The notes: a model not told the origin generated them from the letters alone. Shown: positions 42,321 through 51,498, counted from the stretch's first letter. The stretch is 59,651 nucleotides of DNA from Streptomyces sp. AA1529 (GCF_000280905.1 NZ_ALAP01000071.1:1-59651), one strand, 5' to 3'. Made by a program: numbers and translations.

Positions 42321-43724
42321 GTGAGCGCAGAGGCCGTGACCGACCGCCCGCTGCGCATCGCGCTGCTGACGTACAAGGGCAACCCCTTCTGCGGCGGCCA
42401 GGGTGTCTACGTACGCCATCTGTCCCGGGAACTCGCCCGCCTCGGCCACAGTGTCGAGGTCATCGGCGCGCAGCCCTACCCGGTGCTCGACGACCCCGGC
42501 CGGCCCGAACCCCCGACCGGTGCCCCGACCGGCGACGAGCGGCCCGCGACCGCGCCCGGCCGGCTGACCCTCACCGAGCTGCCCAGCCTCGACCTGTACC
42601 GCCAGCCCGACCCCTTCCGCACCCCGCGCCGGAGCGAGTACCGCGACTGGGTGGACCTGCTGGAGGTCGCCACGATGTGGACCGGGGGCTTCCCCGAGCC
42701 GCTCACCTTCTCGCTCCGCGCCCGCCGCCACCTGGCCGCGCGGCACGGCGAGTTCGACGTCGTCCACGACAACCAGACGCTCGGCTACGGCCTGCTCGGC
42801 GGCCCCCGCGCACTGGGCGCACCGCTGGTGACCACCATCCACCACCCGATCACCGTCGACCGCCGGCTGGAGCTGGAAGCGGCCACCGGCCGGCGGCAGA
42901 ACGCCTCGGTGCGCCGCTGGTACGGCTTCACCCGCATGCAGCGCCGCGTCGCCCGCCGACTGCCCTCGGTCGTCACCGTCTCCGGCTCCTCCCGGCGGGA
43001 GATCGCCGACGACCTCGGAGTGGCACGCGAGCGCATCGACGTGGTGCCCATCGGCGCCGACACCCGCCTGTTCGCCCCCGACCCGGCGGTGCCCGAGGTG
43101 CCGGGCCGGATCGTCACCACCTCCAGCGCCGACGTCCCGCTCAAGGGCCTGGTGTTCCTGATCGAGGCGCTGGCCACGGCACGCGTCCGGCGTCCGGAGG
43201 CCCATCTGGTCGTCGTCGGCAAACGGCCCGGGGAGGGGCCGGTCGCCGACGCGATCGCCGCCCACGGGCTCGCCGGGGCCGTCGAGTTCGTCAAGGGCAT
43301 CAGCGACGCCGAACTGGCCGGGCTCGTCCGCTCGGCGCAGGTCGCCTGTGTGCCCTCGCTCTACGAGGGCTTCTCGCTGCCCGCGGCCGAGGCCATGGCG
43401 ACCGGCACCCCGCTGCTGGCCACCACCGGTGGAGCGATCCCGGAGGTGGCGGGACGGGACGGCGAGACCTGCCTGGCGGTGCCGCCCGGGGACGCCGGGG
43501 CGCTGGCGGACGGACTGGTGCGGCTGCTGGCCGACCCGGAGCTGCGGGCCCGGCTCGGCGCGGCCGGACGGGAGCGCGTGCTGGAGAAGTTCACCTGGCG
43601 GAGGGCGGCGCTGCGCACCGTGGAGTGCTACCGCGCCGCGATGGGGGAGCCCGCCCGCCGGGCCCGGCCACCCGCGGTACGACGGCCGGCGGAGGCGCCC
43701 GCCGCCCTCGCCCAGAGCCGGTGA
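42321..43724 (+). CDS. GT-B glycosyltransferase, family 4
   Basis: A 467-residue protein, GTG start with a GGGGG-type site. N-terminal Rossmann half: RIALLTYKGNPFCGGQGVYV, then HLSRELARLGHSVEVIG and FDVVHDNQTLGYGLL. C-terminal half: RIDVVPIGADTRLF, AHLVVVGKRPGEGP and the donor-binding E-x7-E motif in PSLYEGFSLPAAEAMATGTP. Transfers a sugar from a nucleotide donor, with retention in this family, in the cytoplasm. First gene of a three-gene set (glycosyltransferase, methyltransferase, prenyltransferase-like), conserved in Streptomyces. Product unknown, perhaps a glycosylated isoprenoid or lipid. Confidence 0.88.
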   Translation: MSAEAVTDRPLRIALLTYKGNPFCGGQGVYVRHLSRELARLGHSVEVIGAQPYPVLDDPGRPEPPTGAPTGDERPATAPGRLTLTELPSLDLYRQPDPFRTPRRSEYRDWVDLLEVATMWTGGFPEPLTFSLRARRHLAARHGEFDVVHDNQTLGYGLLGGPRALGAPLVTTIHHPITVDRRLELEAATGRRQNASVRRWYGFTRMQRRVARRLPSVVTVSGSSRREIADDLGVARERIDVVPIGADTRLFAPDPAVPEVPGRIVTTSSADVPLKGLVFLIEALATARVRRPEAHLVVVGKRPGEGPVADAIAAHGLAGAVEFVKGISDAELAGLVRSAQVACVPSLYEGFSLPAAEAMATGTPLLATTGGAIPEVAGRDGETCLAVPPGDAGALADGLVRLLADPELRARLGAAGRERVLEKFTWRRAALRTVECYRAAMGEPARRARPPAVRRPAEAPAALAQSR

Positions 43725-43817
43725 GCGGACAGCCGTAGCCGGAACCGCGCAGTGCCCGCCCCTGTTCGCCGCCCCCTGCCCCCGCCCCCAGACGCTGATG
43801 TGGAAGGCTGATACCCC

Positions 43818-44642
43818 GTGCTGACCGTGGACTTCTCCCGATTCCCGCTCGCCCCCGGTGATCGCGTGCTCGACCTGGGCTGCGGGGCGGGGCGGCACGC
43901 CTTCGAGTGCTACCGGCGCGGCGCGCGCGTGGTCGCGCTCGACCGCAACGCGGAGGAGATCCGCGAAGTCGCCACCTGGTTCGCGGCGATGGCCGAGGCC
44001 GGTGAGGCGCCCGAGGGCGCGACGGCGACCGCGATGGAGGGCGACGCGCTGGCGCTGCCCTTCCCCGACGACAGCTTCGACGTCGTCATCATCTCCGAGG
44101 TCATGGAGCACATCCCGGACGACAAGGGCGTCCTGGCCGAGATGGTGCGGGTGCTCAGGCCCGGCGGCCGGCTCGCCGTCACGGTGCCGCGCTACGGCCC
44201 GGAGAAGGTGTGCTGGGCGCTGAGCGACGCCTACCACGAGGTCGAGGGCGGGCACATCCGCATCTACCGCGCCACCGAACTCCTGGCCCGGCTGCGGGAG
44301 GCCGGACTGCGCCCCTACGGCACCCACCACGCGCACGGACTGCACGCGCCGTACTGGTGGCTCAAGTGCGCGTTCGGCGTCGACCGCGACGGGGAACGGG
44401 CGGCCCTGCCGGTGCGCGCCTACCACAAGCTGCTCGTGTGGGACATCATGAAGCGCCCGCTGGCCACCCGCGTCGCCGAGCGCGCCCTCGACCCGCTGAT
44501 CGGCAAGAGCTTCGTCGCCTACGCCACCAAGCCCCATCTGCCCCGTCTGCCCCGTCTGCCGCACCTGCCGGGAACCGGCGAGCCCGCGGACGCGGCCGCC
44601 GGCCGGCAGGCGTCGGACGAGTCCGCCGCGGCGGCCAAGTGA
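43818..44642 (+). CDS. SAM-dependent methyltransferase (class I)
   Basis: A 274-residue protein. SAM site VLDLGCGAGRHAFECYRRG (about 16-34), ALDRN acidic end of strand 2, MEGDALALPFPDDSFDVVII motif around 75-95, then EMVRVLRPGGRLAVTVPRYG. The long C-terminal region with HHAHGLHAPYWWLKCAFG is typical of its subgroup. GTG 43818 starts with the homology. 93 bp after the glycosyltransferase and overlapping the next gene by 4 bp. The tail has PRLPRLPHLP repeats. Confidence 0.88.
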   Translation: MLTVDFSRFPLAPGDRVLDLGCGAGRHAFECYRRGARVVALDRNAEEIREVATWFAAMAEAGEAPEGATATAMEGDALALPFPDDSFDVVIISEVMEHIPDDKGVLAEMVRVLRPGGRLAVTVPRYGPEKVCWALSDAYHEVEGGHIRIYRATELLARLREAGLRPYGTHHAHGLHAPYWWLKCAFGVDRDGERAALPVRAYHKLLVWDIMKRPLATRVAERALDPLIGKSFVAYATKPHLPRLPRLPHLPGTGEPADAAAGRQASDESAAAAK

Positions 44643-45706
44643 CCAGCCCGGAGCGGACCGAGCGGCTGGTGCTGCCCGGCGTGCTGACCGCCGAGCAGGC
44701 CCGCACGACCGTCGAGGGCATCCTGGCCGGACAGCGCGCGGACGGCGCCCTGCCCTGGTTCCGCGGCCACCATCTCGACCCGTGGGACCACGTCGAGGCC
44801 GCGATGGCGCTGGACGCCGCGGGGGAGCACGAGCGCGCCGCGGCCGCCTACGACTGGCTGGCCGCCCACCAACTGCCGGACGGCTCCTGGTACGCGGCCT
44901 ACGCCGACGGGGACGCGGCCCGCCCCACCGACCGCACGCGGGAGACCAACTTCTGCGCGTACCCGGCCGTCGGCGTATGGCACCACTACCTGTCCACCGG
45001 CGACGACGCCTTCGTCGACCGGATGTGGCCCATGGTGGTGGCCGCCGTGGAGTTCGTGCTGCGCCTCCAGCAGCCGGGCGGCCAGATCGGCTGGAAGCGC
45101 GACGCGGACGGCACCGCCACCGCCGAGGCGCTGCTGACCGGTTCCTCCTCGGTCTACCAGGCCCTGCGGTGTGCGCTGGCGCTGGCCGAACGGCGCGAGG
45201 AGCCGCAGCCGGACTGGGAGCTGGCCGCCGGGTGGCTCGGGCACGCCGTCCGCAGCCACCCGGAGCGGTTCCTGGACAAGAGCCGCTACTCGATGGACTG
45301 GTACTACCCGGTGCTCGGCGGGGCGCTGCGCGGGCCCGCGGCCAAGGAGCGCATCGAGGAGGGCTGGGACCGCTTCGTCGTGCCCGGTCTGGGTGTGCGC
45401 TGCGTGGTCCCCAACCCGTGGGTGACCGGCGGGGAGAGCGCGGAACTGGCGCTGGCGCTGTGGGCGACGGGCGAGTCGGACCACGCGCTGGACATCCTGC
45501 GCTGGATGCAGCATCTGCGGGCCGAGGACGGCATGTACTGGACGGGGTACGTCTTCGACGACGAGGCGGTCTGGCCCGAGGAGCGGACGACCTGGACGGC
45601 GGGTGCGGTGCTGCTGGCGGTGGCCGCGCTCGGCGGGGACGACGCGACGGTGCAGGTCTTCCGCGGCGACGAACTGCCGACGGGGCTGGAACCGGACTGC
45701 TGCTGA
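44639..45706 (+). CDS. Prenyltransferase/terpene-cyclase-fold protein
   Basis: A 355-residue alpha/alpha-barrel protein. GTG overlaps the methyltransferase stop. Repeats: GILAGQRADGALPWFRGHHL, DWLAAHQLPDGSWYAAYADG, VLRLQQPGGQIGWKRDADGT, SMDWYYPVLGGALRG and MQHLRAEDGMYWTGYVFDDE. This arrangement is called prenyltransferase in streptomycetes, but it also matches glycoside hydrolase-like (GH127/GH15-like) barrels. No DDxxD or DxDD motif is clear, so catalysis on prenyl diphosphate is doubtful. Last gene of its operon, followed by a terminator at 45715. Confidence 0.8.
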   Translation: MTSPERTERLVLPGVLTAEQARTTVEGILAGQRADGALPWFRGHHLDPWDHVEAAMALDAAGEHERAAAAYDWLAAHQLPDGSWYAAYADGDAARPTDRTRETNFCAYPAVGVWHHYLSTGDDAFVDRMWPMVVAAVEFVLRLQQPGGQIGWKRDADGTATAEALLTGSSSVYQALRCALALAERREEPQPDWELAAGWLGHAVRSHPERFLDKSRYSMDWYYPVLGGALRGPAAKERIEEGWDRFVVPGLGVRCVVPNPWVTGGESAELALALWATGESDHALDILRWMQHLRAEDGMYWTGYVFDDEAVWPEERTTWTAGAVLLAVAALGGDDATVQVFRGDELPTGLEPDCC

Positions 45707-45714
45707 CCGCGGCC

Positions 45715-45736
45715 GGGCCGGGCCACGGCCCGGCCC
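45715..45736 (+). terminator. Terminator after the prenyltransferase-like gene
   Basis: GGGCCGGGCC (45715-45724) is complementary to GGCCCGGCCC (45727-45736), leaving a tight loop. It starts 8 bp after the stop. Confidence 0.6.
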
Positions 45737-45744
45737 GCCGGGTG

Positions 45745-45936
45745 CGCCCCCCCGGTGCCCAGCCGGATCCGGGAGGTGTGCGCGGCGATCCTGGTCGGCG
45801 CGGTGAACGCGTCCGATCCCCAGGACTCGGCCGGCCGCACCGAGTGGTAGCCGAGATCCTCGGCCTGCCGGGCCAGTTCGAGATCGCGGGGGTCGGGCCC
45901 GCGTCCCCGGTGGCCGAGCGCCGGTCCGAGCCGCAT
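45745..45936 (-). pseudogene. N-terminal remnant of an LLM-class (F420/flavin) oxidoreductase
   Basis: From ATG 45936 the translation MRLGPALGHRGRGPDPRDLE continues LARQAEDLGYHSVRPAESWG and AAHTSRIRLGTG, the unmistakable first beta-alpha units of a luciferase-like monooxygenase. After about 62 residues the resemblance stops and the frame runs antisense into the neighbouring prenyltransferase gene. The rest of the gene (about 270 codons) is missing. Confidence 0.75.
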
Positions 45937-46060
45937 GTGCCGCCTCCCCTTCCACCCGCCTGCGACTGACAGGGAGTCAGCTCGCTGGTCCGGCAGCGTA
46001 CGGGAGCGGCCCCCCGCCCGGAAGGGCGAGGGGCCGCTGGGGCGGTGCGGAGCCGGAGGC

Positions 46061-46930
46061 TCAGCCGCGCTGGATGTTGGAGGTGTCCTGCAGGACGCCG
46101 CGCCGGCCGTCCTGCGTCTGCGCGATCAGGGCCGGGCCGCGCTGCTCCACCGCGAGGTACCAGGTGCCCGGCGCCAGTTCGGCGATCGGCTGCGGCGAGC
46201 CGTCCTCCGGGAAGAGCGGGCGCGCCATCGGGACGGCGAACCAGAACGGCTGGAAGTTCGGGTCCGGGGCGCCCGCTGCGGCACCCTGCGGGCCGCCGAG
46301 GGACTGACCGGGGCCCGGCTGCCCGGGCTGGCCCGGCTGGACGTCCTGCGGCTGACCCGGGTGCTGCCCGTAGGGCGGCTGGGCCTGACCGGGCTGCTGC
46401 CCGTAGGGGCCCGGCTGGCCGCCCGGGTAGCCGTAGCCGCCACCCTGCGGCGGGTACTGCTGGCCGTACGGCGCGGGGCCGCCCGTGTTCGCGGGCAGCA
46501 GCGGGGCCGCCAGAGCCGGGACGACCGGCGTGATCATCGCGATCACCGTGCCGATCAGCAGCGAGAGCAGCGACAGAATGGCGCCGGCCCCCATGTCGGC
46601 CCGGTCGGGCGCGACAGCCAGCTGCCACACCGACGCCCACAGCGCGGACAGCAGCAGCGTCACACCCGCCTGCGGGAGCGAGACCGCACCGAACTTGCGG
46701 CCCTCCGGCAGGAAACGACCACCGACCAGCAGACCGGTGCCGATGAGCCCCGCCAGGAAGATCGACGGGAGGGCGAGCTGGAGAATGTCCGTGTCCCAGG
46801 CGTTGGGCATCTCGGGGCAGGACGAGCCATCGCAGTCTGCGGAGAAGAAGTCGAGGAACGAAGCGATGAACAGCAGCACCGCTGCTCCTATCACCGCGCC
46901 GTCGCCTCGGGTGAGCGAGCGGATGTTCAC
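46061..46930 (-). CDS. Proline/glutamine-rich membrane protein
   Basis: A 289-residue protein, GTG start. Four helices in residues 10-140 (AVIGAAVLLFIASFLDFFSA, IFLAGLIGTGLLVGG, AGVTLLLSALWASVWQLAVA, GAILSLLSLLIGTVIAMITP). Then a PGQ/YGQ-rich flexible segment (150-215) and a C-terminal globular region with APGTWYLAVEQRGPALIAQT and GRRGVLQDTSNIQRG. The layout resembles DUF5336-like actinobacterial membrane proteins. Function unknown. Confidence 0.72.
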   Translation of the reverse strand: MNIRSLTRGDGAVIGAAVLLFIASFLDFFSADCDGSSCPEMPNAWDTDILQLALPSIFLAGLIGTGLLVGGRFLPEGRKFGAVSLPQAGVTLLLSALWASVWQLAVAPDRADMGAGAILSLLSLLIGTVIAMITPVVPALAAPLLPANTGGPAPYGQQYPPQGGGYGYPGGQPGPYGQQPGQAQPPYGQHPGQPQDVQPGQPGQPGPGQSLGGPQGAAAGAPDPNFQPFWFAVPMARPLFPEDGSPQPIAELAPGTWYLAVEQRGPALIAQTQDGRRGVLQDTSNIQRG

Positions 46931-47052
46931 GTGGGGTCCTTAGTCGGTCTTGTCATGGTTGAGGTCTGCCGGGGGTGAGCACCCCATCGTACGGACGACA
47001 CTACGGGTAGACCCCCTGGGTTCGCCTGTCGGTTCCACGTTTCCCCCAACCC

Positions 47053-47991
47053 TCAGGAGAGGAAAGCGGTGATTCCGTCCGCGACCCCCCGGGCTGCCTT
47101 TTCCCGCCACTTCCGGGAGGTGAGGAGTGCGGCGTCGGCCGCGTCCCGCATGTTGCCGCATTCGAGGAAGACTTTGGGGACGGTGCTGAGGTTGAGACCG
47201 CCCAGATCGTCTCGGGTGTCCAGACCTTCGCCATTCCCGAGGTAGTTGGCGGGGCGTTCGCCGGTGGCCTTGCGGAAGGCGTCCCGCAGGTCGGTGCCGA
47301 GCTGCTTCGAGGGGCCCGCGACGGCCCGGGTGTCGGCGTCGCCCCGGTGCACGGATGCGGGAAGAATCACATGGAAACCGCGGCTGCCCCCGGGGGCGCC
47401 GTCCGCATGGAGGGAAACGGCGGCGTCCGCGTGCGCCCGGTTCCCTCTTTTCGCGCGCTCGTCGACGCACGGCCCGTACGGCTCCTCGCCGTCATGGGTG
47501 AACTTCACGGTCGCTCCCCGTTTCCGCAGCTCTGTGCGGACGCGGTGCGCGAGAGCGAGAGTGAACTCCGCCTCGCTGTAACCGGAATTGGTCGCGGTGC
47601 CCGTGGTGTCGCATTCCTTCTTTCCCGTGCCGATGTCGACGGACCGGGAAATCTTGCCTGGCTGGTCGCGATTGTGCGGGTTGTGGCCGGGATCGATGAC
47701 GATCACCTTGCCACGCAGCGGGGCCTTGCCGCCCCGCGATCCGGAGTGCCCTCCGCCGTCCTTGCCGCGGCCGTCCGTACCGCCGTGCCCGCTGCCGCCC
47801 TTGCCGGTCTTCTCACCGGAGCTCTTCCCCGCGGTCTTCCCGGACGACGCGGAGCGGGAGGGCTTGCCGCTGCTGTCCGAGCCGCCGCCGTGGCCGCCGG
47901 ACCTCCCGCACCCGGCCGCCCCTGCGCACACGGCTCCCGCGATCAGCAGGGCGGTCGTCCGCCGGGCTGTCCGCCGCCTCACGAAGCGCAT
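47053..47991 (-). CDS. N-acetylmuramoyl-L-alanine amidase lipoprotein (Amidase_3)
   Basis: A 312-residue protein. Signal with lipobox AGAAGC near residues 24-29, then a 60-residue Gly/Ser/Lys linker. Amidase_3 domain from about 92: KVIVIDPGHNPHNRD with the first zinc histidine, TATNSGYSEAEFTLALAHRV with the zinc glutamate, AAVSLHADGAPGGSRGFHV with the second histidine, and PKVFLECGNMRDAADA with the catalytic glutamate. It cleaves the peptide side chain from muramic acid in the cell wall. ATG 47991 is the only start giving a sensible signal peptide. Confidence 0.92.
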   Translation of the reverse strand: MRFVRRRTARRTTALLIAGAVCAGAAGCGRSGGHGGGSDSSGKPSRSASSGKTAGKSSGEKTGKGGSGHGGTDGRGKDGGGHSGSRGGKAPLRGKVIVIDPGHNPHNRDQPGKISRSVDIGTGKKECDTTGTATNSGYSEAEFTLALAHRVRTELRKRGATVKFTHDGEEPYGPCVDERAKRGNRAHADAAVSLHADGAPGGSRGFHVILPASVHRGDADTRAVAGPSKQLGTDLRDAFRKATGERPANYLGNGEGLDTRDDLGGLNLSTVPKVFLECGNMRDAADAALLTSRKWREKAARGVADGITAFLS

Positions 47992-48056
47992 CCATTCGAC
48001 ACAGGCGTAGATGGTAGAGCCTGCCCACCGCGGCGTCCGAGGCCCCTCCCGCCTCC

Positions 48057-48692
48057 TCACCTCCGCCGCAGGACACGCAGCGACCCGGTGGCGGGTCCGG
48101 GGGTGTAGTCGCCCGAGGCCAGGGCCCGTTCGTGGATGTGGTGCGGGGCCTGGCCGCCGTCGGCCGGGTCGGGGAAGACGTCGTGGATGACCAGCAGCCC
48201 GCCCGGTGCCAGATGCGGTGCCCAGCCCTCGTAGTCCGCGGTGGCGTGCTCCTCGGTGTGGCCGCCGTCGACGAAGACGAGCCCGAGCGGCGTGCCCCAC
48301 AGCGCCGCTGCCCGGGGCGAGCGGCCCACCAGCGCCACGACGTGCTCCTCCAGCCCCGCCGCGTGCAGTGTGCGGCGGAATGCGGGCAGCGTGTCCATCC
48401 GGCCGACGACCGGATCGACGACCTCCGGGTCGTGGTACTCCCACCCCGGCTGCTGCTCCTCGCTGCCGCGGTGGTGGTCGACGGTGACGGCCGTCACGCC
48501 CGCCTGTCGTGCGGCGTCGGCCAGCAGCAGGGTGGAGCGGCCGCAGTACGTGCCGACCTCCAGCAGCGGCAGCCCGAGGGCGCCCGCCTCGACCGCGGCC
48601 GCGTACAGCGCGAGCCCTTCGTCCAGCGGCATGAAGCCCTTCGCCGCCTCGAACGCGGCCAGGGTGCCGGCCTCGGGTACCTGAGGGTTCAT
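48057..48692 (-). CDS. Class I SAM-dependent methyltransferase
   Basis: A 211-residue protein. GLPLLEVGTYCGRSTLLLAD near 40-60 is the SAM loop, ALVGRSPRAAALWGTPLGLV and VFVDGGHTEEHATADYEGWA follow, then APGGLLVIHDVFPDPADGGQ. The FVDGGHTEEH motif is shared with CmcI/macrocin-like and class-24 (catechol O-methyltransferase-like) enzymes. Substrate unknown. 65 bp before the amidase start on the same strand, so the two may be co-transcribed. Confidence 0.87.
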   Translation of the reverse strand: MNPQVPEAGTLAAFEAAKGFMPLDEGLALYAAAVEAGALGLPLLEVGTYCGRSTLLLADAARQAGVTAVTVDHHRGSEEQQPGWEYHDPEVVDPVVGRMDTLPAFRRTLHAAGLEEHVVALVGRSPRAAALWGTPLGLVFVDGGHTEEHATADYEGWAPHLAPGGLLVIHDVFPDPADGGQAPHHIHERALASGDYTPGPATGSLRVLRRR

Positions 48693-48953
48693 CACGCGTT
48701 CCTCTGCTGTTGTCCGCCGTCGTCCGCTCTGGTCCGGTGCCGCGGATGTGCTCGCTCGCGACCGGTGTGCTCGCCGGCGCAGGGGCAGGGTGCGCCCGCG
48801 CGTGGCGAGGGTGCACGCCCGGCGTGCGCCCGTCGGTGCCATGCTGCCCTACCGCCGTCACCCCTCCGGGTGACAGGTAGCCTCGACGGACTGTCGATCC
48901 GGGAGCGCGGCGGCGCCGGTCCCGGCACACGGGGGACGCACAGGGGGAGTGGA

Positions 48954-50066
48954 GTGACAGGAAGCGACATGTCCGCGGGATCCGCCGCGGTGCCCGCCGC
49001 GCGCCGCCGCAGAAGCCTGGCGGTCCTGCTCGGGGTCGCCGTACTGGCGGGCGCCGGCCTGGGCACCTGGGCCACCGGGACCTGGCCGTTCGCCCGGCAG
49101 AGCTATTGCTGGGGCGCCTGGGAGGCGCGCGAGGGCGACCGGGTCCCGCGCGTCCTGGACGAGACCTCGCAGGACGAGGAACGCAGCGGCGAGCAGTCGG
49201 CGCCGCCCCGGAAAGGGCGGCGCGCCACCTGCTCGGTGACGCTCCGGGACACGGGCGGCAGCGGGTACGACGAACGGGTCGAGGCCGAGGTCGCGACCGT
49301 GCCGCGCGGTTCGAAGGAGCGGCGCGGCTGGCTGCGGACCTACCTGGACGCGGACTCGGCGCCGCTGCCGGACGGTCTGCCCGGCCTGGTCGGCAGGACA
49401 CGCGCCGTCTTCGTCCTCCCCGAGGAGTGCGACAGCGCGGACGGGCTGCCCACCGCGGTGACCGTGCAAGGGGCCGGGACCTCTCCGCTGACCGCGTCCA
49501 TGGGCACCGAGGGGCAGGTCGCCGACCTGCTGCTGTCGCTGGCCGGCACGGCGGCCCGCGCGTCGGGCTGTGCTCCGGACGAGCCGTTCGAGGCCGGCTC
49601 GCCGCTCGCCCGGGCCGGTGCCGACGACGGCCTCACCGCACAGGGCGGCGAGCTGTGCCGGATTCCCGGACTCCGGTTCGACCTGGACAAGGACGACCAC
49701 TACGACGCCGGAGTCGGCGCCGTCCGAGACGATCTGCAGACCTGTTCGGTGCTCGACACCGCGGACGTGCGCAACCCCGTCCGGGCCGCACTGTTCGCGG
49801 CGGTCTCCCGGCCCCGTCTCGCAGCGCTGTTCACCGGCGTGGCGGACGACCGGTCCCCGGGCGAGGGCTGGCGCGGCACCGGCGAGGTCGGCGAGGAGCA
49901 CGGGTTGCTGACCGCCACCTGCGCCGGCCGGCCCACCGTCTTCTTCCTGCAGTTGGACGCCTACCTGGCGGCGCACGCCGATCCCGATCCGCGCCGGGTG
50001 TTCGCGGCCGCCGCCAACTCCGTCGCCGACCGCCTCGGCTGCCCCGCGGTGGCCCCCGCGTCATGA
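48954..50066 (+). CDS. Membrane-anchored extracellular protein, paralogue 1
   Basis: A 370-residue protein. One membrane helix at about 20-42 (SLAVLLGVAVLAGAGLGTWA) after a basic N-terminus, then TWPFARQSYCWGAWEAR and a long outer domain with evenly spaced cysteines (ATCSVTL, EECDSAD, SGCAPDE, ELCRIPG, QTCSVLD, ATCAGRP, LGCPAVA). ATG 48969 is an alternative start. It is similar in layout to the next gene, with which it overlaps by 4 bp. No family with known function recognised. Probably a secreted-side, disulfide-stabilised protein specific to actinomycetes. Confidence 0.78.
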   Translation: MTGSDMSAGSAAVPAARRRRSLAVLLGVAVLAGAGLGTWATGTWPFARQSYCWGAWEAREGDRVPRVLDETSQDEERSGEQSAPPRKGRRATCSVTLRDTGGSGYDERVEAEVATVPRGSKERRGWLRTYLDADSAPLPDGLPGLVGRTRAVFVLPEECDSADGLPTAVTVQGAGTSPLTASMGTEGQVADLLLSLAGTAARASGCAPDEPFEAGSPLARAGADDGLTAQGGELCRIPGLRFDLDKDDHYDAGVGAVRDDLQTCSVLDTADVRNPVRAALFAAVSRPRLAALFTGVADDRSPGEGWRGTGEVGEEHGLLTATCAGRPTVFFLQLDAYLAAHADPDPRRVFAAAANSVADRLGCPAVAPAS

Positions 50067-51487
50067 GCGGCGAAGAGCACAGGGAGAGGGACCGGATGTC
50101 CGAGGAGAAGCAGGGCGCCGCGCGGGACGCCCGGCCCGGTCCGGAGCCGGCGCCCGACACCGGGGAGTCCGCCCGGCGGCAGGCCCCCGGCCCGCGGCAG
50201 GACCCCGAACCGGACCCCGCTGAGTCCGAACCGGACCCCGCTGAGTCCGAACCGGGCCCCGCTGAGCCCGAACCGGGCCCCGCTGAGCCCGAGCCCGCCG
50301 CTGAGCCCGAGCCCGCCGCCGGGCCGGGCCCCGAGTCCGCCGCGACGGCGGAACCGCCTCCCGCGCCGCGGCCGTCGGGGCGGCTGCGGCGCCTGCTGCG
50401 GGGCAGGTCGGGCACCGCAGTGATCGGTGCCGTCGTGGGTGCGCTGCTGGCCGCGGGGGGCCTGGCCTGGCAGGCCGGGGAACTGCCCTTCGTCTCCCGG
50501 GAGAGGTGCTGGGGCGCGCTCTCGGCGGACACGGTCGGCCGGCTGTTCTCCGACGGGGACATCCGCACCCGGGAGCTGTCGCTCAGAAGCGCCGGCCGCC
50601 TGGGCGAGTACAGCACCGAGTGCCGGCTCCAGCGGTGGAAGGACGACGAGCTCAAGTGGGAGATATCGGCCCGGGTCGAGCAGCTCGCGCAGTTCGACGG
50701 CAGGGGCGCCCGCGAGTGGACGCGCGAGTTCCTCTCCCCGGCCATGGTTCCGCTGGGCGGCGACCTCCCGGGGATGGTCTCCGCCGGGCGGGCCTGGATG
50801 GCGCTGCCCGAGTCCTGCGTGGGCGGACGGCGGGACGAGCCGCCGACCGTCGTCTCGCTCTCCTCCGGCCGGCTCGGCTCCTCCGACAACGAGGACCCGG
50901 CCGAGCGGCGCCGCTATCGGGCCGCGCTGGCCGACGCGGTGGTCGAGTTGGCCAACGGCGTGCTGGCGGGGAAGAAGTGCCGGCGCAGCTATCGGGAGCC
51001 GGGTGACCTGGCGCGGGTCGTGGAGCGGCAGCGGCCGGGCGCCTATCCGAGGGACCGGCTGTGCGGACTGAAAGGCGTCCGCGCGCCGTCCTGGCTGACG
51101 GGCAAGGGCGACTACGCGCGCGCGATGCGGACCACCGGCGACACCTCGGGGCCCGCCCATTCGTGCGAGTACGGCCGGGACTTCGACCTGGACGGCGTCC
51201 GGCTCACCACGATCGAGGACCCGCGCCTGGCGTCGTTCGTCGTCCCGCTGGGCTACAGCGGGAACCCGCGGTTCCGCGGTGACGGGTTCGGCAGCGTCTT
51301 CGGCGACATGAGCGTCTACGTCGCCACCTGCCAGACCGGCCCGGTGGCCTTCCTGGTGCAGCGGGAGGAGTCGTTCGTCAGGAAGCACGACCCGACGGTC
51401 GAACTGCTGCCGGACTACGCCGCGGCCGAGGCGAAGCGTGCCGGATGCGGTCCGGTGCGGGTGACGGGACCGGAACCGCCGAAGTAG
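50063..51487 (+). CDS. Membrane-anchored extracellular protein, paralogue 2, with heptad repeats
   Basis: A 474-residue protein overlapping the preceding stop (ATGA). Cytosolic N-terminus (1-115) contains tandem EPDPAES/EPGPAEP repeats. Helix at about 118-140 (GTAVIGAVVGALLAAGGLAW), then ELPFVSRERCWGALSADTVG matching TWPFARQSYCWGAW of the upstream gene, and an outer domain with cysteines at like positions (STECRLQ, ESCVGGR, KKCRRSY, RLCGLKG, HSCEYGR, ATCQTGP, AGCGPVR). The two are tandem paralogues and may form a complex. Function unknown. Confidence 0.8.
   Translation: MSGEEHRERDRMSEEKQGAARDARPGPEPAPDTGESARRQAPGPRQDPEPDPAESEPDPAESEPGPAEPEPGPAEPEPAAEPEPAAGPGPESAATAEPPPAPRPSGRLRRLLRGRSGTAVIGAVVGALLAAGGLAWQAGELPFVSRERCWGALSADTVGRLFSDGDIRTRELSLRSAGRLGEYSTECRLQRWKDDELKWEISARVEQLAQFDGRGAREWTREFLSPAMVPLGGDLPGMVSAGRAWMALPESCVGGRRDEPPTVVSLSSGRLGSSDNEDPAERRRYRAALADAVVELANGVLAGKKCRRSYREPGDLARVVERQRPGAYPRDRLCGLKGVRAPSWLTGKGDYARAMRTTGDTSGPAHSCEYGRDFDLDGVRLTTIEDPRLASFVVPLGYSGNPRFRGDGFGSVFGDMSVYVATCQTGPVAFLVQREESFVRKHDPTVELLPDYAAAEAKRAGCGPVRVTGPEPPK
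50202..50310 (+). repeat. 21-bp tandem repeat inside the gene at 50063
   Basis: Four to five diverging copies of a 21-bp unit (ACCCCGCTGAGTCCGAACCG core) encode seven-residue EPxPAEx units. Copies differ by few substitutions, so the number may vary between strains without frameshift. Confidence 0.7.
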
Positions 51488-51498
51488 CCCCCGGCTCC

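Noticed and set aside
45304..45750. Continuation of the LLM oxidoreductase frame to the left
   Set aside because: Open only because it is antisense to the prenyltransferase-like gene. Resemblance to the LLM family ends at about residue 62.
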